NCBI RefSeq assembly: GCF_020421205.1
Contig: NZ_JAIZZH010000004.1
Span: forward strand, 124,001 to 188,000
Direction of reading: 5' to 3'
Length of the DNA: 64,000 bases
Source of the DNA: Hymenobacter pini
Lineage (GTDB): Bacteria > Bacteroidota > Bacteroidia > Cytophagales > Hymenobacteraceae
The notes beneath the pieces are model-generated. The model saw only the letters and a program-made list of their open reading frames with translations, had not been told where the DNA came from and made no database searches. The position numbers were made by a program, and so were the translations under genes. Positions 8,535 to 17,257 of this stretch are shown here, piece by piece (position 1 is the stretch's first letter; each line of letters opens with the position of its first letter).

Positions 8535-9242
8535 GTGCCCGGTACGCTTTACCTCATTCCCACCATTCTGGCCGACGATACGGCCGCCCAGGTGCTGCCC
8601 CCGCAGGTAGCCCAGCGGATTCAGGCCCTCTCCTACTTTCTGGTGGAAAATGCCCGCACGGCCCGGCGGTTCATTAAGAGCATGGCCCCTCAGCAGGTAA
8701 TTGAGGAGCTGCGCATTCAGGTAATCGACAAAGACAGCACGGAGGCCCAGATTCAGGCTGCCCTGCAGCCGGTGCTGGCCGGTCAGGATGCGGGCGTGAT
8801 TTCCGAAGCCGGCTGCCCCGGCATTGCCGACCCCGGCGCCGAGCTGGCCCGCCGGGCCCATCAGCTGGGGCTGCGGGTAGTGCCGCTGGTGGGCCCGTCG
8901 TCGCTCCTGCTGGCGTTGATGGGCTCAGGTATGAACGGGCAGAGCTTTGCTTTTCACGGGTACCTGCCCATTGAGCGGGGCAAGCGCGTGGCGGCTCTCA
9001 AAAAACTGGAGCAACAGGCCCTGCAGCAGCACCAAACGCAGCTGTTCATCGAAACGCCCTACCGCAACCTGCCGCTGCTGGAGGACCTGCTCAGCACCCT
9101 GCACCCCGGCACCCGCCTGTGCGTGGCCGCCAGCCTCACCGCCCCCCACGAGTACCTCCGCACCGACACTGTGGCCGGCTGGAAAAAGCACCCCCTCCCC
9201 GACATCCACAAGCAACCCGCCGTGTTCCTGATTGGGCAGTAA
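8535..9242 (+). CDS. RsmI-like tetrapyrrole-methylase-fold SAM methyltransferase
   Basis: The 235 residues match the TP-methylase fold related to RsmI, the 16S rRNA C1402 2'-O-methyltransferase: GTLYLIPTIL, ISEAGCPGIADPGAEL and VVPLVGPSSLLLALMGSG. It is shorter than RsmI (about 280 residues) and lacks RsmI's usual first-motif sequence, as do the second RsmI-like paralogues common in Bacteroidota. The target is therefore uncertain. The start is GTG at 8535. It ends convergent to feoB across a low-complexity inverted repeat. Confidence 0.8.
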   Translation: MPGTLYLIPTILADDTAAQVLPPQVAQRIQALSYFLVENARTARRFIKSMAPQQVIEELRIQVIDKDSTEAQIQAALQPVLAGQDAGVISEAGCPGIADPGAELARRAHQLGLRVVPLVGPSSLLLALMGSGMNGQSFAFHGYLPIERGKRVAALKKLEQQALQQHQTQLFIETPYRNLPLLEDLLSTLHPGTRLCVAASLTAPHEYLRTDTVAGWKKHPLPDIHKQPAVFLIGQ

Positions 9243-9245
9243 GGC

Positions 9246-9338
9246 GGTTGTTGATTATTGGTTGTTGATAGGTGGTTGTTGATTGTTGGTTGATAGAAAG
9301 ATTCTGACAACGAACAATCAACAATCATCAACCAACAA
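9246..9338. repeat. Low-complexity quasi-palindrome (TTGTTGATTG words)
   Basis: The gap between the convergent methylase and feoB genes is filled by repeated variants of GGTTGTTGATTATT and GTTGATTGTTGGTTGAT on the left. A right arm, CAATCAACAATCATCAACCA, is close to their reverse complement. The RNA from either strand could fold into a long imperfect hairpin, so a bidirectional terminator role is plausible. The same design with different words recurs at 22278, 58340 and 60593. Confidence 0.6.
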
Positions 9339-11522
9339 CTACTTCAGCAGCTGATACACCAGTAGCGACGACACGTAGGCCAGGCCGGTCATGTACAGCA
9401 GTTGCAGCACGGGCCATTTCCAGCCCTTGGTTTCGCGGTAGGTGGCGGCCAGGGTGCTCATGCACTGCATGGCAAACACGTAGAACACCAGCAGGGAGAA
9501 GGCCCGGGCCGGCGTGAAGAATGGCTGCCCATTGAGGTCTTTTTCGGCGGCCAGCTTCTGCTGCACGGTTTGCTGGTCGGCGTCCTGGCCCACGCTGTAA
9601 ATGGTGCTCATGGTACCCACAAACACCTCCCGCGCCGCAAACGAGGTAAGCAGGGAAATACCAATTTTCCAGTCGAAGCCCAGGGGCCGGATGGCTGGTT
9701 CCAGCACGTGCCCGAATACGCCGGCGTAGGAGTTTTCGAGCCGCTCGGAGGCCACGCGGGCTTCGGTCTGCTGCGGATTGAGGCCCTGGCGGATAGCCTC
9801 GGTGCGGGCCGTGGCTTCGGCCCGCTCAATACGGCCGGCGGGGCCATAGGTAGCCAGCACCCACAGCAGAATGGAGATGGCCAGAATCACCTTGCCCGCC
9901 TGGAACACAAACGCCTTCACCTTCTCCACAATGGTCAGGCCCACGTTTTTCCAGCGCGGCCAGCGGTACACCGGAAACTCCATGATGAAGTAGCTCCGCT
10001 CCCGGGTTTTGAGCAGCAGCTTCATGGCCCAGGCTGAGAAAATAGCGGCGAAAAACCCCAGCAAATACAGCCCCATCAGCGCAAAGCCGCGCAGGTTGAA
10101 GATGCCCAGCACGGCCTCATCGGGCACCACTAGGCCAATAAGCACGGTGTACACCGGAATCCGGGCCGAGCACGACATCAGGGGCGTGACGAAAATGGTG
10201 ATGAGCCGGTCCTTACGGTTTTCGATGGTGCGGGCGCTCATAATGGCCGGCACGGCGCAGGCTACCCCTGAAATCAGGGGCACGATGCTCTTGCCGTTCA
10301 GCCCGAAGCGCCGCATGATGCGGTCCATCATAAACGTCACGCGGGCCATGTAGCCGGTTTCTTCCAGCACCGCAATAAAGGCGAACAGCAACGCAATCTG
10401 CGGAATAAAGATGAGCACCCCGCCCAGGCCCGCCAGCACGCCTTCGGTGAGCAGGTTGATCAGCGGCCCATCAAAATTGGTCTGGATGAGCCCGTTAATC
10501 CAGGCCACTCCCTGGTCGATGAGGTCCATGGGGTAGCTGGCCCAGGCAAATACCGCCTGAAACATCAAAAACAGCACCCCGAAGAAAATCAGATAGCCCC
10601 ATACCTTGTGCGTGAGCACCCGGTCAAGGCGGTTGCTGTAGGGCTCATTCTGCTCGGTGCGCGTCACCGACACGCAGTTGAGCAGCACTTCGTTGATGCG
10701 CTGGTAGCGGCTGATGGTTTCCTGGGCCTGCTGCTCCAGGGGCTGAAACCCGTATTGCTCGGTCAGCTCCTGAATGTAGGCCCGCTCATCGGCCGAGAGA
10801 AAGGCAATGTGCCGGAACTGGTGTGCGTAGTGCAGCGCCAGGTAGTCGTTGTGCAGGTTGAAGTAGTAGCGAATCTGCCGGATCATGGGCAGCAGCTCTT
10901 CGCTGGGCTGATAAAACTGCACGGCGGGTGCGTCCAGCATCTGCGCCATCACAATTTTGAGGGCCGTAATGCCCACGCCCTTGCGGGCATTCATCGGGAT
11001 GATGGGCACGCCCAACTCTTGTTGCAGCGTCGGCACGTCGATGTGCACGCCGTGCTGCTCGGCCACGTCCATCATGTTCAGGGCCAGCACGGCGGGCAGG
11101 CCCATATCGGCCAGCTGCGTAAACAGCAGCAGGTTGCGGCGCAGGTTGCTGGCGTCGGCCGTTACCACCACAAAATCGGGATACTGGTCGCTCGTCTTGT
11201 CGTAGAACAGGTCGGTAATGACCTTCTCGTCGAGGCTCTTGGGGTAAAGCGAGTAGGTGCCCGGCAGGTCGATGATTTCGGCCCGGTGCTGGGATGTGAG
11301 CTGGCTGATGCCGGTTTTACGGTCAACCGTCACCCCCGGGAAGTTGCCCACCTTCTGGTTGAGGCCCGTGAGCTGATTGAACAGCGACGATTTGCCCGAG
11401 TTGGGGTTGCCCACCAGCGCAATGCGGGTCAGAGCCCCGGGGTGGCGCTGGGCGGCCGTTTCCAGCTGCCGGGCCGAAACACTGGCCCCGGCCCGTCCGG
11501 AAAGTAATTGCCCGCCTGCCAT
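9339..11522 (-). CDS. feoB: Ferrous iron transport protein B
   Basis: FeoB is the inner-membrane Fe(II) transporter. The 727-residue protein has the N-terminal G-domain with G1 GNPNSGKSS (near residues 38-46), G2 FPGVTVDRKTG, G3 DLPGTYSL and G4 NMMD. A helical GDI-like spacer follows, then the polytopic core with the Gate motifs (GLNGKSIVPLISGVACAVPA, MSCSARIPVYTVLIG). The C-terminus has the usual final helices. feoA lies 10 bases upstream and the two form one operon under the promoter at 11828. The first Met may not be the true start, since the G-domain begins about 30 residues in. Confidence 0.95.
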   Translation of the reverse strand: MAGGQLLSGRAGASVSARQLETAAQRHPGALTRIALVGNPNSGKSSLFNQLTGLNQKVGNFPGVTVDRKTGISQLTSQHRAEIIDLPGTYSLYPKSLDEKVITDLFYDKTSDQYPDFVVVTADASNLRRNLLLFTQLADMGLPAVLALNMMDVAEQHGVHIDVPTLQQELGVPIIPMNARKGVGITALKIVMAQMLDAPAVQFYQPSEELLPMIRQIRYYFNLHNDYLALHYAHQFRHIAFLSADERAYIQELTEQYGFQPLEQQAQETISRYQRINEVLLNCVSVTRTEQNEPYSNRLDRVLTHKVWGYLIFFGVLFLMFQAVFAWASYPMDLIDQGVAWINGLIQTNFDGPLINLLTEGVLAGLGGVLIFIPQIALLFAFIAVLEETGYMARVTFMMDRIMRRFGLNGKSIVPLISGVACAVPAIMSARTIENRKDRLITIFVTPLMSCSARIPVYTVLIGLVVPDEAVLGIFNLRGFALMGLYLLGFFAAIFSAWAMKLLLKTRERSYFIMEFPVYRWPRWKNVGLTIVEKVKAFVFQAGKVILAISILLWVLATYGPAGRIERAEATARTEAIRQGLNPQQTEARVASERLENSYAGVFGHVLEPAIRPLGFDWKIGISLLTSFAAREVFVGTMSTIYSVGQDADQQTVQQKLAAEKDLNGQPFFTPARAFSLLVFYVFAMQCMSTLAATYRETKGWKWPVLQLLYMTGLAYVSSLLVYQLLK

Positions 11523-11532
11523 GTACGTGTAC

Positions 11533-11799
11533 TTATTTCAGAAGAATAGTAGCCGCCTCGCTCACCCGCAACGACAGCGTGTAGTCGGCCATGTCGCCCA
11601 CCACCAGCGTGATGGGGCAGCCCAGCGGAGCCCGGCTGTTCAAGCGCACCTGGGTGCCCGGAATACAGCCCATTTCCAGCAGCTTCAGCGCCATTTCGGG
11701 GTCTTTCAGGCAGCAAATCGTGCCGCTTTCGCCCAAATGCAGGTCGTTCACGCTGCGGGGCGCCGAAGAAGAAGAGGCAAGCGGTGGGCGGTCAGACAC
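11533..11799 (-). CDS. feoA: Ferrous iron transport protein A
   Basis: This 88-residue SH3-like FeoA protein has the family core of a GESGTI segment, LLEMGCIPGTQV and a terminal LSLRVSEAATILL. FeoA is a small cytoplasmic partner needed for FeoB-dependent ferrous iron uptake. It is the first gene of feoAB, with a well-formed Bacteroidota promoter just upstream. Confidence 0.92.
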   Translation of the reverse strand: MSDRPPLASSSSAPRSVNDLHLGESGTICCLKDPEMALKLLEMGCIPGTQVRLNSRAPLGCPITLVVGDMADYTLSLRVSEAATILLK

Positions 11800-11827
11800 G
11801 GGTGGGGCTATTTAGATTCACTTCAAA

Positions 11828-11859
11828 CAAAGGTACCACCCATTTATGTTTCAGCCAAA
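11828..11859 (-). promoter_or_regulatory. feoAB promoter (TTTG-N20-TACCTTTG)
   Basis: On the minus strand TTTG (11856-11859) is separated by 20 bases from TACCTTTG (11828-11835), an essentially perfect Bacteroidota -33/-7 pair. Transcription would begin about 20-25 bases before the feoA ATG at 11799. I see no convincing Fur box overlapping it. Confidence 0.7.
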
Positions 11860-11958
11860 ATTCGCTACAGCCTGAGATTATTCTCTGGGGCAGTTCCTGG
11901 GAACGGATTATAATTATTCCGAAGAGGAATTGTATTGGTATAAATATTCAGGGAACTA

Positions 11959-11991
11959 TTGCTTTTTTTGCTGCATTTCATTGTAATTTTG
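11959..11991 (+). promoter_or_regulatory. Putative promoter of the secreted carboxypeptidase-regulatory-like gene
   Basis: TAATTTTG at 11984-11991 fits the -7 consensus TANNTTTG. A weak TTG at 11959-11961 lies 22 bases upstream. The ATG at 12016 follows 24 bases later. It is divergent from the feoAB promoter. Confidence 0.45.
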
Positions 11992-12015
11992 GGATATACA
12001 CTAGCTTGCTCGCAT

Positions 12016-12912
12016 ATGCTTCAACGCGTACTTTCCCTTTTTGCTCTGGTTTTACTGCCAGCCTTAAGCTTCGCTCAGGATGCGAAAATGACGGGCCGTA
12101 TCGTCGATGAAAAGACGAAAGAGCCTATCCCGTTTGCCTCTATCGGCTTGAAAGAGGAGCAAACCGGTGCCTTGACCAATGAGTACGGTTTTTTCCAGAT
12201 GGCCATGCCGCAGAAAAACCCGCAGGACTCGTTGATTGTGATGGCGCTGGGCTACTACCGTAAAGCAGTTCTCATCAAGCCCGGCATCAAGGTGCAGGAC
12301 ATGATTATTGAGGTTCCGAAGCGGGCCATTGAGCTGGCTAACGTAACCGTAAAAGGTGGTAAGGTGAAAAACCTGGGCCTAGGCTCTACCTCCAACACCC
12401 CCGGGGAGGGTATGATTCAGGGTATGCCCGGTAGCCAGTACGCCTTCTTCGTAAAAAACGAGAAGGGCAAGAAGCTGGGCAACGTGCGCTCGGTGTCGTT
12501 CTACATCGGTGAAAACGGCTTCCCCCGTGAGCCGTTCCGGGTGCGGCTGTACAAAGCCGATGGCAACTACAACTCGCCTAACACTGACCTTCTGACCGAG
12601 AACATCGTGGTATCGGCCCCGAAAGGCGGCGAATGGTACACCGTTGACCTGACCCAGTACAACATTGAAGCGCCAGCCGAAGGGTTCTTCGTGGCAATGG
12701 AATGGATTGTGAGCGGCGACAACTTCTACTCGGTGAACTTCATGGACAACTACACGCCCTACGGCCAGATTCTGCGCCCGACGTTTGAGTTCAAAGAAGC
12801 TCGCACTTGGAACTACACCATGGGCCGCGGTTGGAGCCTGATTACTTTGGCCAACAATGGCATGCGCTACAACGCCATGATTCGGGCTGAGGTAGACCAG
12901 ATTAAAGACTAA
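12016..12912 (+). CDS. Secreted protein with carboxypeptidase-regulatory-like (CarboxypepD_reg) domain
   Basis: This is a 298-residue exported protein. The signal peptide MLQRVLSLFALVLLPALSFA ends at an AQD site. Residues about 25-110 form a carboxypeptidase-D regulatory-like beta-sandwich (MTGRIVDEKTKEPIPFASI, ALTNEYGFF), common at the N-termini of Bacteroidota outer-membrane proteins. The remaining part, with SVSFYIGENGFPREPFRVRL and a C-terminal aromatic-rich region, has no receptor plug or barrel I can recognise. Function unknown; periplasmic or outer-membrane associated. A longer frame from 11959 would spoil the signal peptide. Confidence 0.8.
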   Translation: MLQRVLSLFALVLLPALSFAQDAKMTGRIVDEKTKEPIPFASIGLKEEQTGALTNEYGFFQMAMPQKNPQDSLIVMALGYYRKAVLIKPGIKVQDMIIEVPKRAIELANVTVKGGKVKNLGLGSTSNTPGEGMIQGMPGSQYAFFVKNEKGKKLGNVRSVSFYIGENGFPREPFRVRLYKADGNYNSPNTDLLTENIVVSAPKGGEWYTVDLTQYNIEAPAEGFFVAMEWIVSGDNFYSVNFMDNYTPYGQILRPTFEFKEARTWNYTMGRGWSLITLANNGMRYNAMIRAEVDQIKD

Positions 12913-12924
12913 CGCACAGACGCG

Positions 12925-12984
12925 CACCAATCCAAACAAAAAGCCCGCTTGCAACTGCAAGCGGGCTTTTTGTTTGGATTGGTG
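12925..12984. terminator. Perfect 29-bp hairpin, bidirectional terminator
   Basis: Arms 12925-12953 and 12956-12984 are exact reverse complements with a 2-base loop. The core is AAAAAGCCCGCTTGCA and the T-run falls inside the distal arm. It sits between the stop of the secreted protein (+) and the stop of the OmpA lipoprotein (-), so it can terminate both transcripts. Confidence 0.85.
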
Positions 12985-13003
12985 CTGAAGCTAAGCTTAG
13001 GTC

Positions 13004-13654
13004 TTATTTGAGCACTGCAATTTCTACGCGACGGTTCTGCTGGCGGCCGGCGGCGGTAGCGTTGGTAGCAGCAGGAGCAGCTTCACCCATGGGCTCCAGC
13101 GTTACTTGGGCGTCGGTCATCATGCCGTTGCTCACCAGCCATTTTTTCACGGCGGCGGCGCGCTGGGCACTGAGTTCCTTGTTGTAGTTTTTGTCGCCGC
13201 GCGAGTCGGCGAAGCCCATCACGCGCACGTCTTTGCCTTTGTAGCGGCGGGCAATAGAGGCGCTGATTTCGGATAGGGCCCGGGTAGCGGAAGGCTTGAT
13301 TTCGGCCTTATCGGTGTCAAACAGCACTTTCTCTTCGAGGCCGTACACGTTGTAGGTATCATCGCCGCGCACCGATACCTCGGGCAAGTCGATTTCCTCC
13401 AGCTTCACGTCGGCTAGCTTGGCTTTGCTCATGTCCCAGGAGTTAGGCACCGCGTTGCCAGCTTTATCGGCGGCGGCACCGGCGCTGGCAGCGGCGTTTT
13501 CGGCCATATCACCGGCGGTTTCACCAGTGCGGGCTACTACGGCCGTGTCGGCAGTAGCTTCCGAGAGCTGATCTTTTTCTTCGGGCTTCTTGAGGTCGGA
13601 GCAGGATGCTAGCAGCAGGGTGGCGGCCAGGGCGGACAGCAGGGTTTTGTGCAT
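13004..13654 (-). CDS. OmpA family lipoprotein
   Basis: This 216-residue lipoprotein has a signal peptide with lipobox LLLASC, a low-complexity Ala/Asp/Thr-rich linker, and a C-terminal OmpA peptidoglycan-binding domain. The domain shows FDTDKAEIKPSATRALSEI, GFADSRGDKNYNKELSAQRA and the terminal QQNRRVEI; the Asp and Arg that contact diaminopimelate are present. It probably anchors the outer membrane to peptidoglycan. The start ATG at 13654 is chosen because it directly precedes the lipoprotein signal. It ends next to the perfect hairpin at 12925. murF-alr lies upstream on the same strand. Confidence 0.88.
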   Translation of the reverse strand: MHKTLLSALAATLLLASCSDLKKPEEKDQLSEATADTAVVARTGETAGDMAENAAASAGAAADKAGNAVPNSWDMSKAKLADVKLEEIDLPEVSVRGDDTYNVYGLEEKVLFDTDKAEIKPSATRALSEISASIARRYKGKDVRVMGFADSRGDKNYNKELSAQRAAAVKKWLVSNGMMTDAQVTLEPMGEAAPAATNATAAGRQQNRRVEIAVLK

Positions 13655-13743
13655 GGGAGAGAGTAGTGTTTGGTTATGGAGAAAAAATGATGGCTCTAAC
13701 CTACGTAAATCTGCGTTGCGCAACTGAAAAGTGGCGCAACAAC

Positions 13744-16248
13744 TCAATCCTCCGCCACGAACACCCGCTTCACCCGCTCGCTCACGTTGGTGAGCAACTC
13801 ATACGGAATAGTGCCGATGCACTGGGCCAGTTCGGTGAGGGGCAGTCCCGGGCCGAATACCACGGCCACGTCGCCGGCCTGGGCCGCGGGAATATCGGTG
13901 ACGTCTACCATGCACATATCCATGCACACGTTGCCTACCAGCGGGGCGCGCTGCCCCCGGATAAGCACCTCTCCCGCCCCGCGGCCGAAGCGCCGGTCGT
14001 AGCCGTCGGCGTAGCCGATGGCCAGGGTGGCAATGCGCCGCGCGTGGGCAGTGGCGTGGCCGTGGCGGCCGTAGCCCACGGTGTGGCCGGCGGGCAGGGC
14101 CTTTACTTGGGAAATAGTAGTGCGCAGGGTGCTCACGGGTTGCAGGGCGTCCTGCTCGCGGCCGGTGGCTTCTACTCCGTACAACCCAATGCCCAGGCGC
14201 ACCATATCGTGCTGAGCCTCGGGGAAGCGCACAATGCCGGCCGAGTTGAGGGCGTGCTTGAGAATGGAATACCCCAGGGCCGCTTCTACCTGCGGGGCCA
14301 TGCGTCCGAAGGCGGCCAGCTGCGCCCGGGAGAAATCGGTGTGCTGCTCCTCGTCGGCCCCGGCCAAGTGGGTGAGGGCACTGGCCACGCGCAGGTGGGC
14401 GGCGTTGGCGCGAAGCACCTGGCACAGAGCGGGCAGGTCTTCCTCGGCGAAGCCCAGGCGGCGCATGCCGGTATCCAGCTTCAGGTGAATGGCCGGCAGG
14501 GGCGCTTCGCGGGCCGCCTGCAGGTACGTTTCCAGCAGCTCAAACGAGTAGATTTCGGGCTCCAGGTGGTACTGCCGCAGCTTCTGAAACGACTCAGGCG
14601 CCGGGTTCATCACCATCAGCGGCAGGCTGATGCCGTGCTGGCGCAGGTCCACGCCTTCGTCGGCGTAGGCCACGGCCAGGTAGTCGGCGCGGTGGAACTG
14701 CAGCAGGTTGGCTACTTCCGAGGAGCCGCTGCCGTAGGCAAAGGCCTTCACCATCACCATCAGCTTCACGCCGGGCTGCAGGCGTCGGCGGTAGAAGTTG
14801 AGGTTGTGCACCAGCGCATCCAGGTTTACCTCCAGCACCGTGCCGTGCAGCTTCTGCTGGAAGGCCGCCACCACCCGCTCCAGGCCATAGCGGCGGGCCC
14901 CCTTCACCAGCAGCAGCTCCTGCCGGAACTGCTCGGGCTGGAAGCTGGCCAGAAACGCCGCCGTATCGGGGTAAAACTCGGCCCGCAGCCCCGCAAACGC
15001 CGCCGCGTGCCGGCTGATATCGGGCCCGATGCCGATGAGGCGCTCCACGCCGTGCGGGGGCAGCAGGGCTGCCACCCGGGCGTACAGCTCGGCCCCGCCC
15101 AGCCCCGATTCCAGCACATCGGACAGGATAAGCGTGCGGCGGCCCCGGCGCGACTGGCGGGTAAGGGCATCGAGGGCCAGGCGCAGGCCGGCCAGGTCGT
15201 TGTTGTAGGTATCGTCGAGGATGTAGCAGTCGTTGAGCGCCTGCTTCATTTCGAGGCGCATGGCCACGGGCTGCAGCCTATCCAGGCGGCGCTGAATTTC
15301 GGGGGCGGCCACCTGCCGCCACAGCAGCACCAGCAGGCAGTGCAGGGCGTTTTCTACGGAGGGCTCATCGGCGAAGGGCAGCGTGAAGGTGTGCTCATGG
15401 GGGCGGGGCCGGGCACGCTCCACGCGCACCACGGTGCGGTCGGCGGCAGCCTCCTGCACCGTTACCAGCGCATCGGCCTCCTGGCCGTCGAAGCGGGGGC
15501 GGTGGCGCGTCCAGGCTACCAATGTAGTGCGGGCAGGATTGAGCTGCCGGCGGGCGGCGGCGTGTACCAGCTCGTGGTCGGCGCAGTAGAACAAGGTATC
15601 TACCTGGGCAAACAGCCGCATCTTCTCGGCCACCTTCTCGGCGTGGGAGGTAAAGCCGGCATCGTGGGCAGTGCCCAGGTTGGTGAAGATGCCCAGCGTG
15701 GGTTGGATGATGCGGGCCAGCGCCGACATCTCGCCCGGCTCCGAAATACCGGCTTCAAAAATACCCAGCGTGTGCTGGCTGGTGAGCTCCCACACGCTCA
15801 GGGGCACGCCCACCTGCGAGTTGTAGGAGCGCGGGCTTTTGCAGATCAGCTCGTCGGGAGCCAGCAACTGGGCCAGCCATTCCTTCACGATGGTTTTGCC
15901 GTTGGAGCCGGTAATACCGAATACGGGCAACGCGAACCGCTGCCGGTGCCAGGCCGCCAGCTGCTGCAGGGCCGCCAGCGTATCGGGTACCAGCACGAAA
16001 CCGGCCTCGGGATACTCGGTGAGCGGCACGGGCTGCTGCACCACAAACTGGCGCACACCGGCCCGGTACAGCTCCGGCAGGTAGCGGTGACCGTCGTGCT
16101 GGGGGCCGCGCAAAGCGATAAACAGGCTGTCGGCGGGTGTATCCACCCGGCGGCTGTCCAGCAGCAGGCGCTGCACTGTGGCCGAAGCGGCGGGCAGTTG
16201 CAGCAGGGTACCGGAGAGCAGCGGGGGCAGGTCGGAGAAGGCAAGCAT
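13744..16248 (-). CDS. Bifunctional UDP-MurNAc-tripeptide:D-Ala-D-Ala ligase / alanine racemase
   Basis: The 834 residues fuse two cell-wall enzymes, a combination known from Bacteroidota. Residues 1 to about 460 are MurF, with the ATP loop GITGSNGKT, GISEPGEMSALARII and DDTYNNDLAGLRLAL. Residues about 465-834 are a PLP-dependent alanine racemase, with VNLDALVHNLNFYRRRL, PLP-lysine MVMVKAFAYGSG, the catalytic-tyrosine region AIGYADGYDRRFG and the terminal PYELLTNVSERVKRVF. Together they make D-Ala and add D-Ala-D-Ala to the precursor. The racemase would need a separate Ddl ligase between the two steps; none is in the window. Confidence 0.95.
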   Translation of the reverse strand: MLAFSDLPPLLSGTLLQLPAASATVQRLLLDSRRVDTPADSLFIALRGPQHDGHRYLPELYRAGVRQFVVQQPVPLTEYPEAGFVLVPDTLAALQQLAAWHRQRFALPVFGITGSNGKTIVKEWLAQLLAPDELICKSPRSYNSQVGVPLSVWELTSQHTLGIFEAGISEPGEMSALARIIQPTLGIFTNLGTAHDAGFTSHAEKVAEKMRLFAQVDTLFYCADHELVHAAARRQLNPARTTLVAWTRHRPRFDGQEADALVTVQEAAADRTVVRVERARPRPHEHTFTLPFADEPSVENALHCLLVLLWRQVAAPEIQRRLDRLQPVAMRLEMKQALNDCYILDDTYNNDLAGLRLALDALTRQSRRGRRTLILSDVLESGLGGAELYARVAALLPPHGVERLIGIGPDISRHAAAFAGLRAEFYPDTAAFLASFQPEQFRQELLLVKGARRYGLERVVAAFQQKLHGTVLEVNLDALVHNLNFYRRRLQPGVKLMVMVKAFAYGSGSSEVANLLQFHRADYLAVAYADEGVDLRQHGISLPLMVMNPAPESFQKLRQYHLEPEIYSFELLETYLQAAREAPLPAIHLKLDTGMRRLGFAEEDLPALCQVLRANAAHLRVASALTHLAGADEEQHTDFSRAQLAAFGRMAPQVEAALGYSILKHALNSAGIVRFPEAQHDMVRLGIGLYGVEATGREQDALQPVSTLRTTISQVKALPAGHTVGYGRHGHATAHARRIATLAIGYADGYDRRFGRGAGEVLIRGQRAPLVGNVCMDMCMVDVTDIPAAQAGDVAVVFGPGLPLTELAQCIGTIPYELLTNVSERVKRVFVAED

Positions 16249-16304
16249 AGCGCGGGCAAAGGTAGGTAACGGGGTGCGCGTAGCAGAAGCGCCGGGCGGC
16301 CCGG

Positions 16305-16339
16305 TTTGTTCCGCCGGGGCCTAGCAGCTGTTACCTTTA
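16305..16339 (+). promoter_or_regulatory. Putative promoter of the RarD-like gene
   Basis: TTTG (16305-16308) and TACCTTTA (16332-16339) are 23 bases apart, slightly longer than ideal, and the last base of the -7 box is off consensus. They precede the TTG start at 16361 by about 20 bases. Confidence 0.4.
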
Positions 16340-16360
16340 GGCCTTCTTTACTACTTCCTG

Positions 16361-17251
16361 TTGAAACTCTCGCGCTACCACCTAGCGGCCCTGGCGGCCT
16401 TTTTTATCTGGGGCTTCTTCCCCGTTCCGTTGCGCTGGCTGGCGGGCTACCCCAGCGGGCAGATTCTATTTTTCCGGGTGTTGCTGTCGTTGCTGCTGCT
16501 GTTGCTCATTCATGGGCTGGGGCGGCGGGCGGTGGTGCGCCAAACGTGGCAGCAGTGGCGGGCGGCCCCGGCCCGGGAGCGGCGGCCGGTGCTAGTTAGC
16601 ACCATGGTGGGCAGCGTGCTACTCACGTCCAACTGGCTGCTGTTCATCTACGTGGTAAACAAGGTGAGCGTGCAGGCCGGTTCGTTTGCCTACCTCATCT
16701 GCCCCATTCTGACCTCGCTGCTGGGGTTTGTAGTGCTGCGCGAGCGGCTGCGGCCCCTGCAGTGGCTGGCCATCGGGCTCAGCGCCCTGAGCTGCGCGCT
16801 GCTGGGCTCCGGCGAAATCTACTCGTTGCTGATGAGCTTAGTAGTAGCCACCACCTACGCGGCCTACCTCATCAGCCAGCGCCGCCTGCAGGGCTACGAC
16901 CGGCTGGTGCTGCTCACGGTGCAGCTCACGCTCACGGCTTTGCTGATTCTGCCGCTGGCCCCGCTGCTGGGGGCCGAGCCGCTGGCCGGCCTGCACGATA
17001 CCCACCTGCTGGCCGTGGTGCTGCTGCTGAGCGTGCTGTTCACGGTGATTCCGCTGTTTCTGAACCTCTACGCGCTGAACCAGCTGCCCTCGGGCACGGT
17101 GGGCATCTTCATGTACATCAATCCGCTGCTGAGCTTTCTGCTGGCGTTTCTGTATTTCGGCGAGCAGGCCTCGGGGCTGAAGCTGGGGGCTTACGCGGTG
17201 ATTTTCCTGTCGATTGTGCTGTACAACTGGCGGGGAAGGTCTGTAGGGTAA
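16361..17251 (+). CDS. rarD: RarD/EamA family transporter
   Basis: This 296-residue protein has ten predicted membrane helices in two EamA repeats. The first helix, FFIWGFFPVPLRWL, and the loops QILFFRVLLSLLLLLL and VLRERLRPLQWLAIG follow the RarD subgroup. RarD-type proteins are drug/metabolite-superfamily permeases; substrates are poorly known. The start is TTG at 16361, as no ATG lies near the first helix. A large palindromic repeat starts 34 bases after its stop. Confidence 0.82.
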   Translation: MKLSRYHLAALAAFFIWGFFPVPLRWLAGYPSGQILFFRVLLSLLLLLLIHGLGRRAVVRQTWQQWRAAPARERRPVLVSTMVGSVLLTSNWLLFIYVVNKVSVQAGSFAYLICPILTSLLGFVVLRERLRPLQWLAIGLSALSCALLGSGEIYSLLMSLVVATTYAAYLISQRRLQGYDRLVLLTVQLTLTALLILPLAPLLGAEPLAGLHDTHLLAVVLLLSVLFTVIPLFLNLYALNQLPSGTVGIFMYINPLLSFLLAFLYFGEQASGLKLGAYAVIFLSIVLYNWRGRSVG

Positions 17252-17257
17252 GAGGGT

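Noticed and set aside
9246..9338. CRISPR-like short repeats
   Set aside because: The words are degenerate, have no regular spacers, and form an inverted pair; no cas genes are in the window.
10608..11507. 299-codon plus-strand frame opposite feoB
   Set aside because: It is antisense to the FeoB G-domain and has no independent support.
13606..16269. 887-codon open frame on the plus strand opposite murF-alr
   Set aside because: It is wholly antisense to a clearly recognised bifunctional enzyme, is rich in His, Gln and Gly as expected from GC-rich antisense codons, and has no domain.
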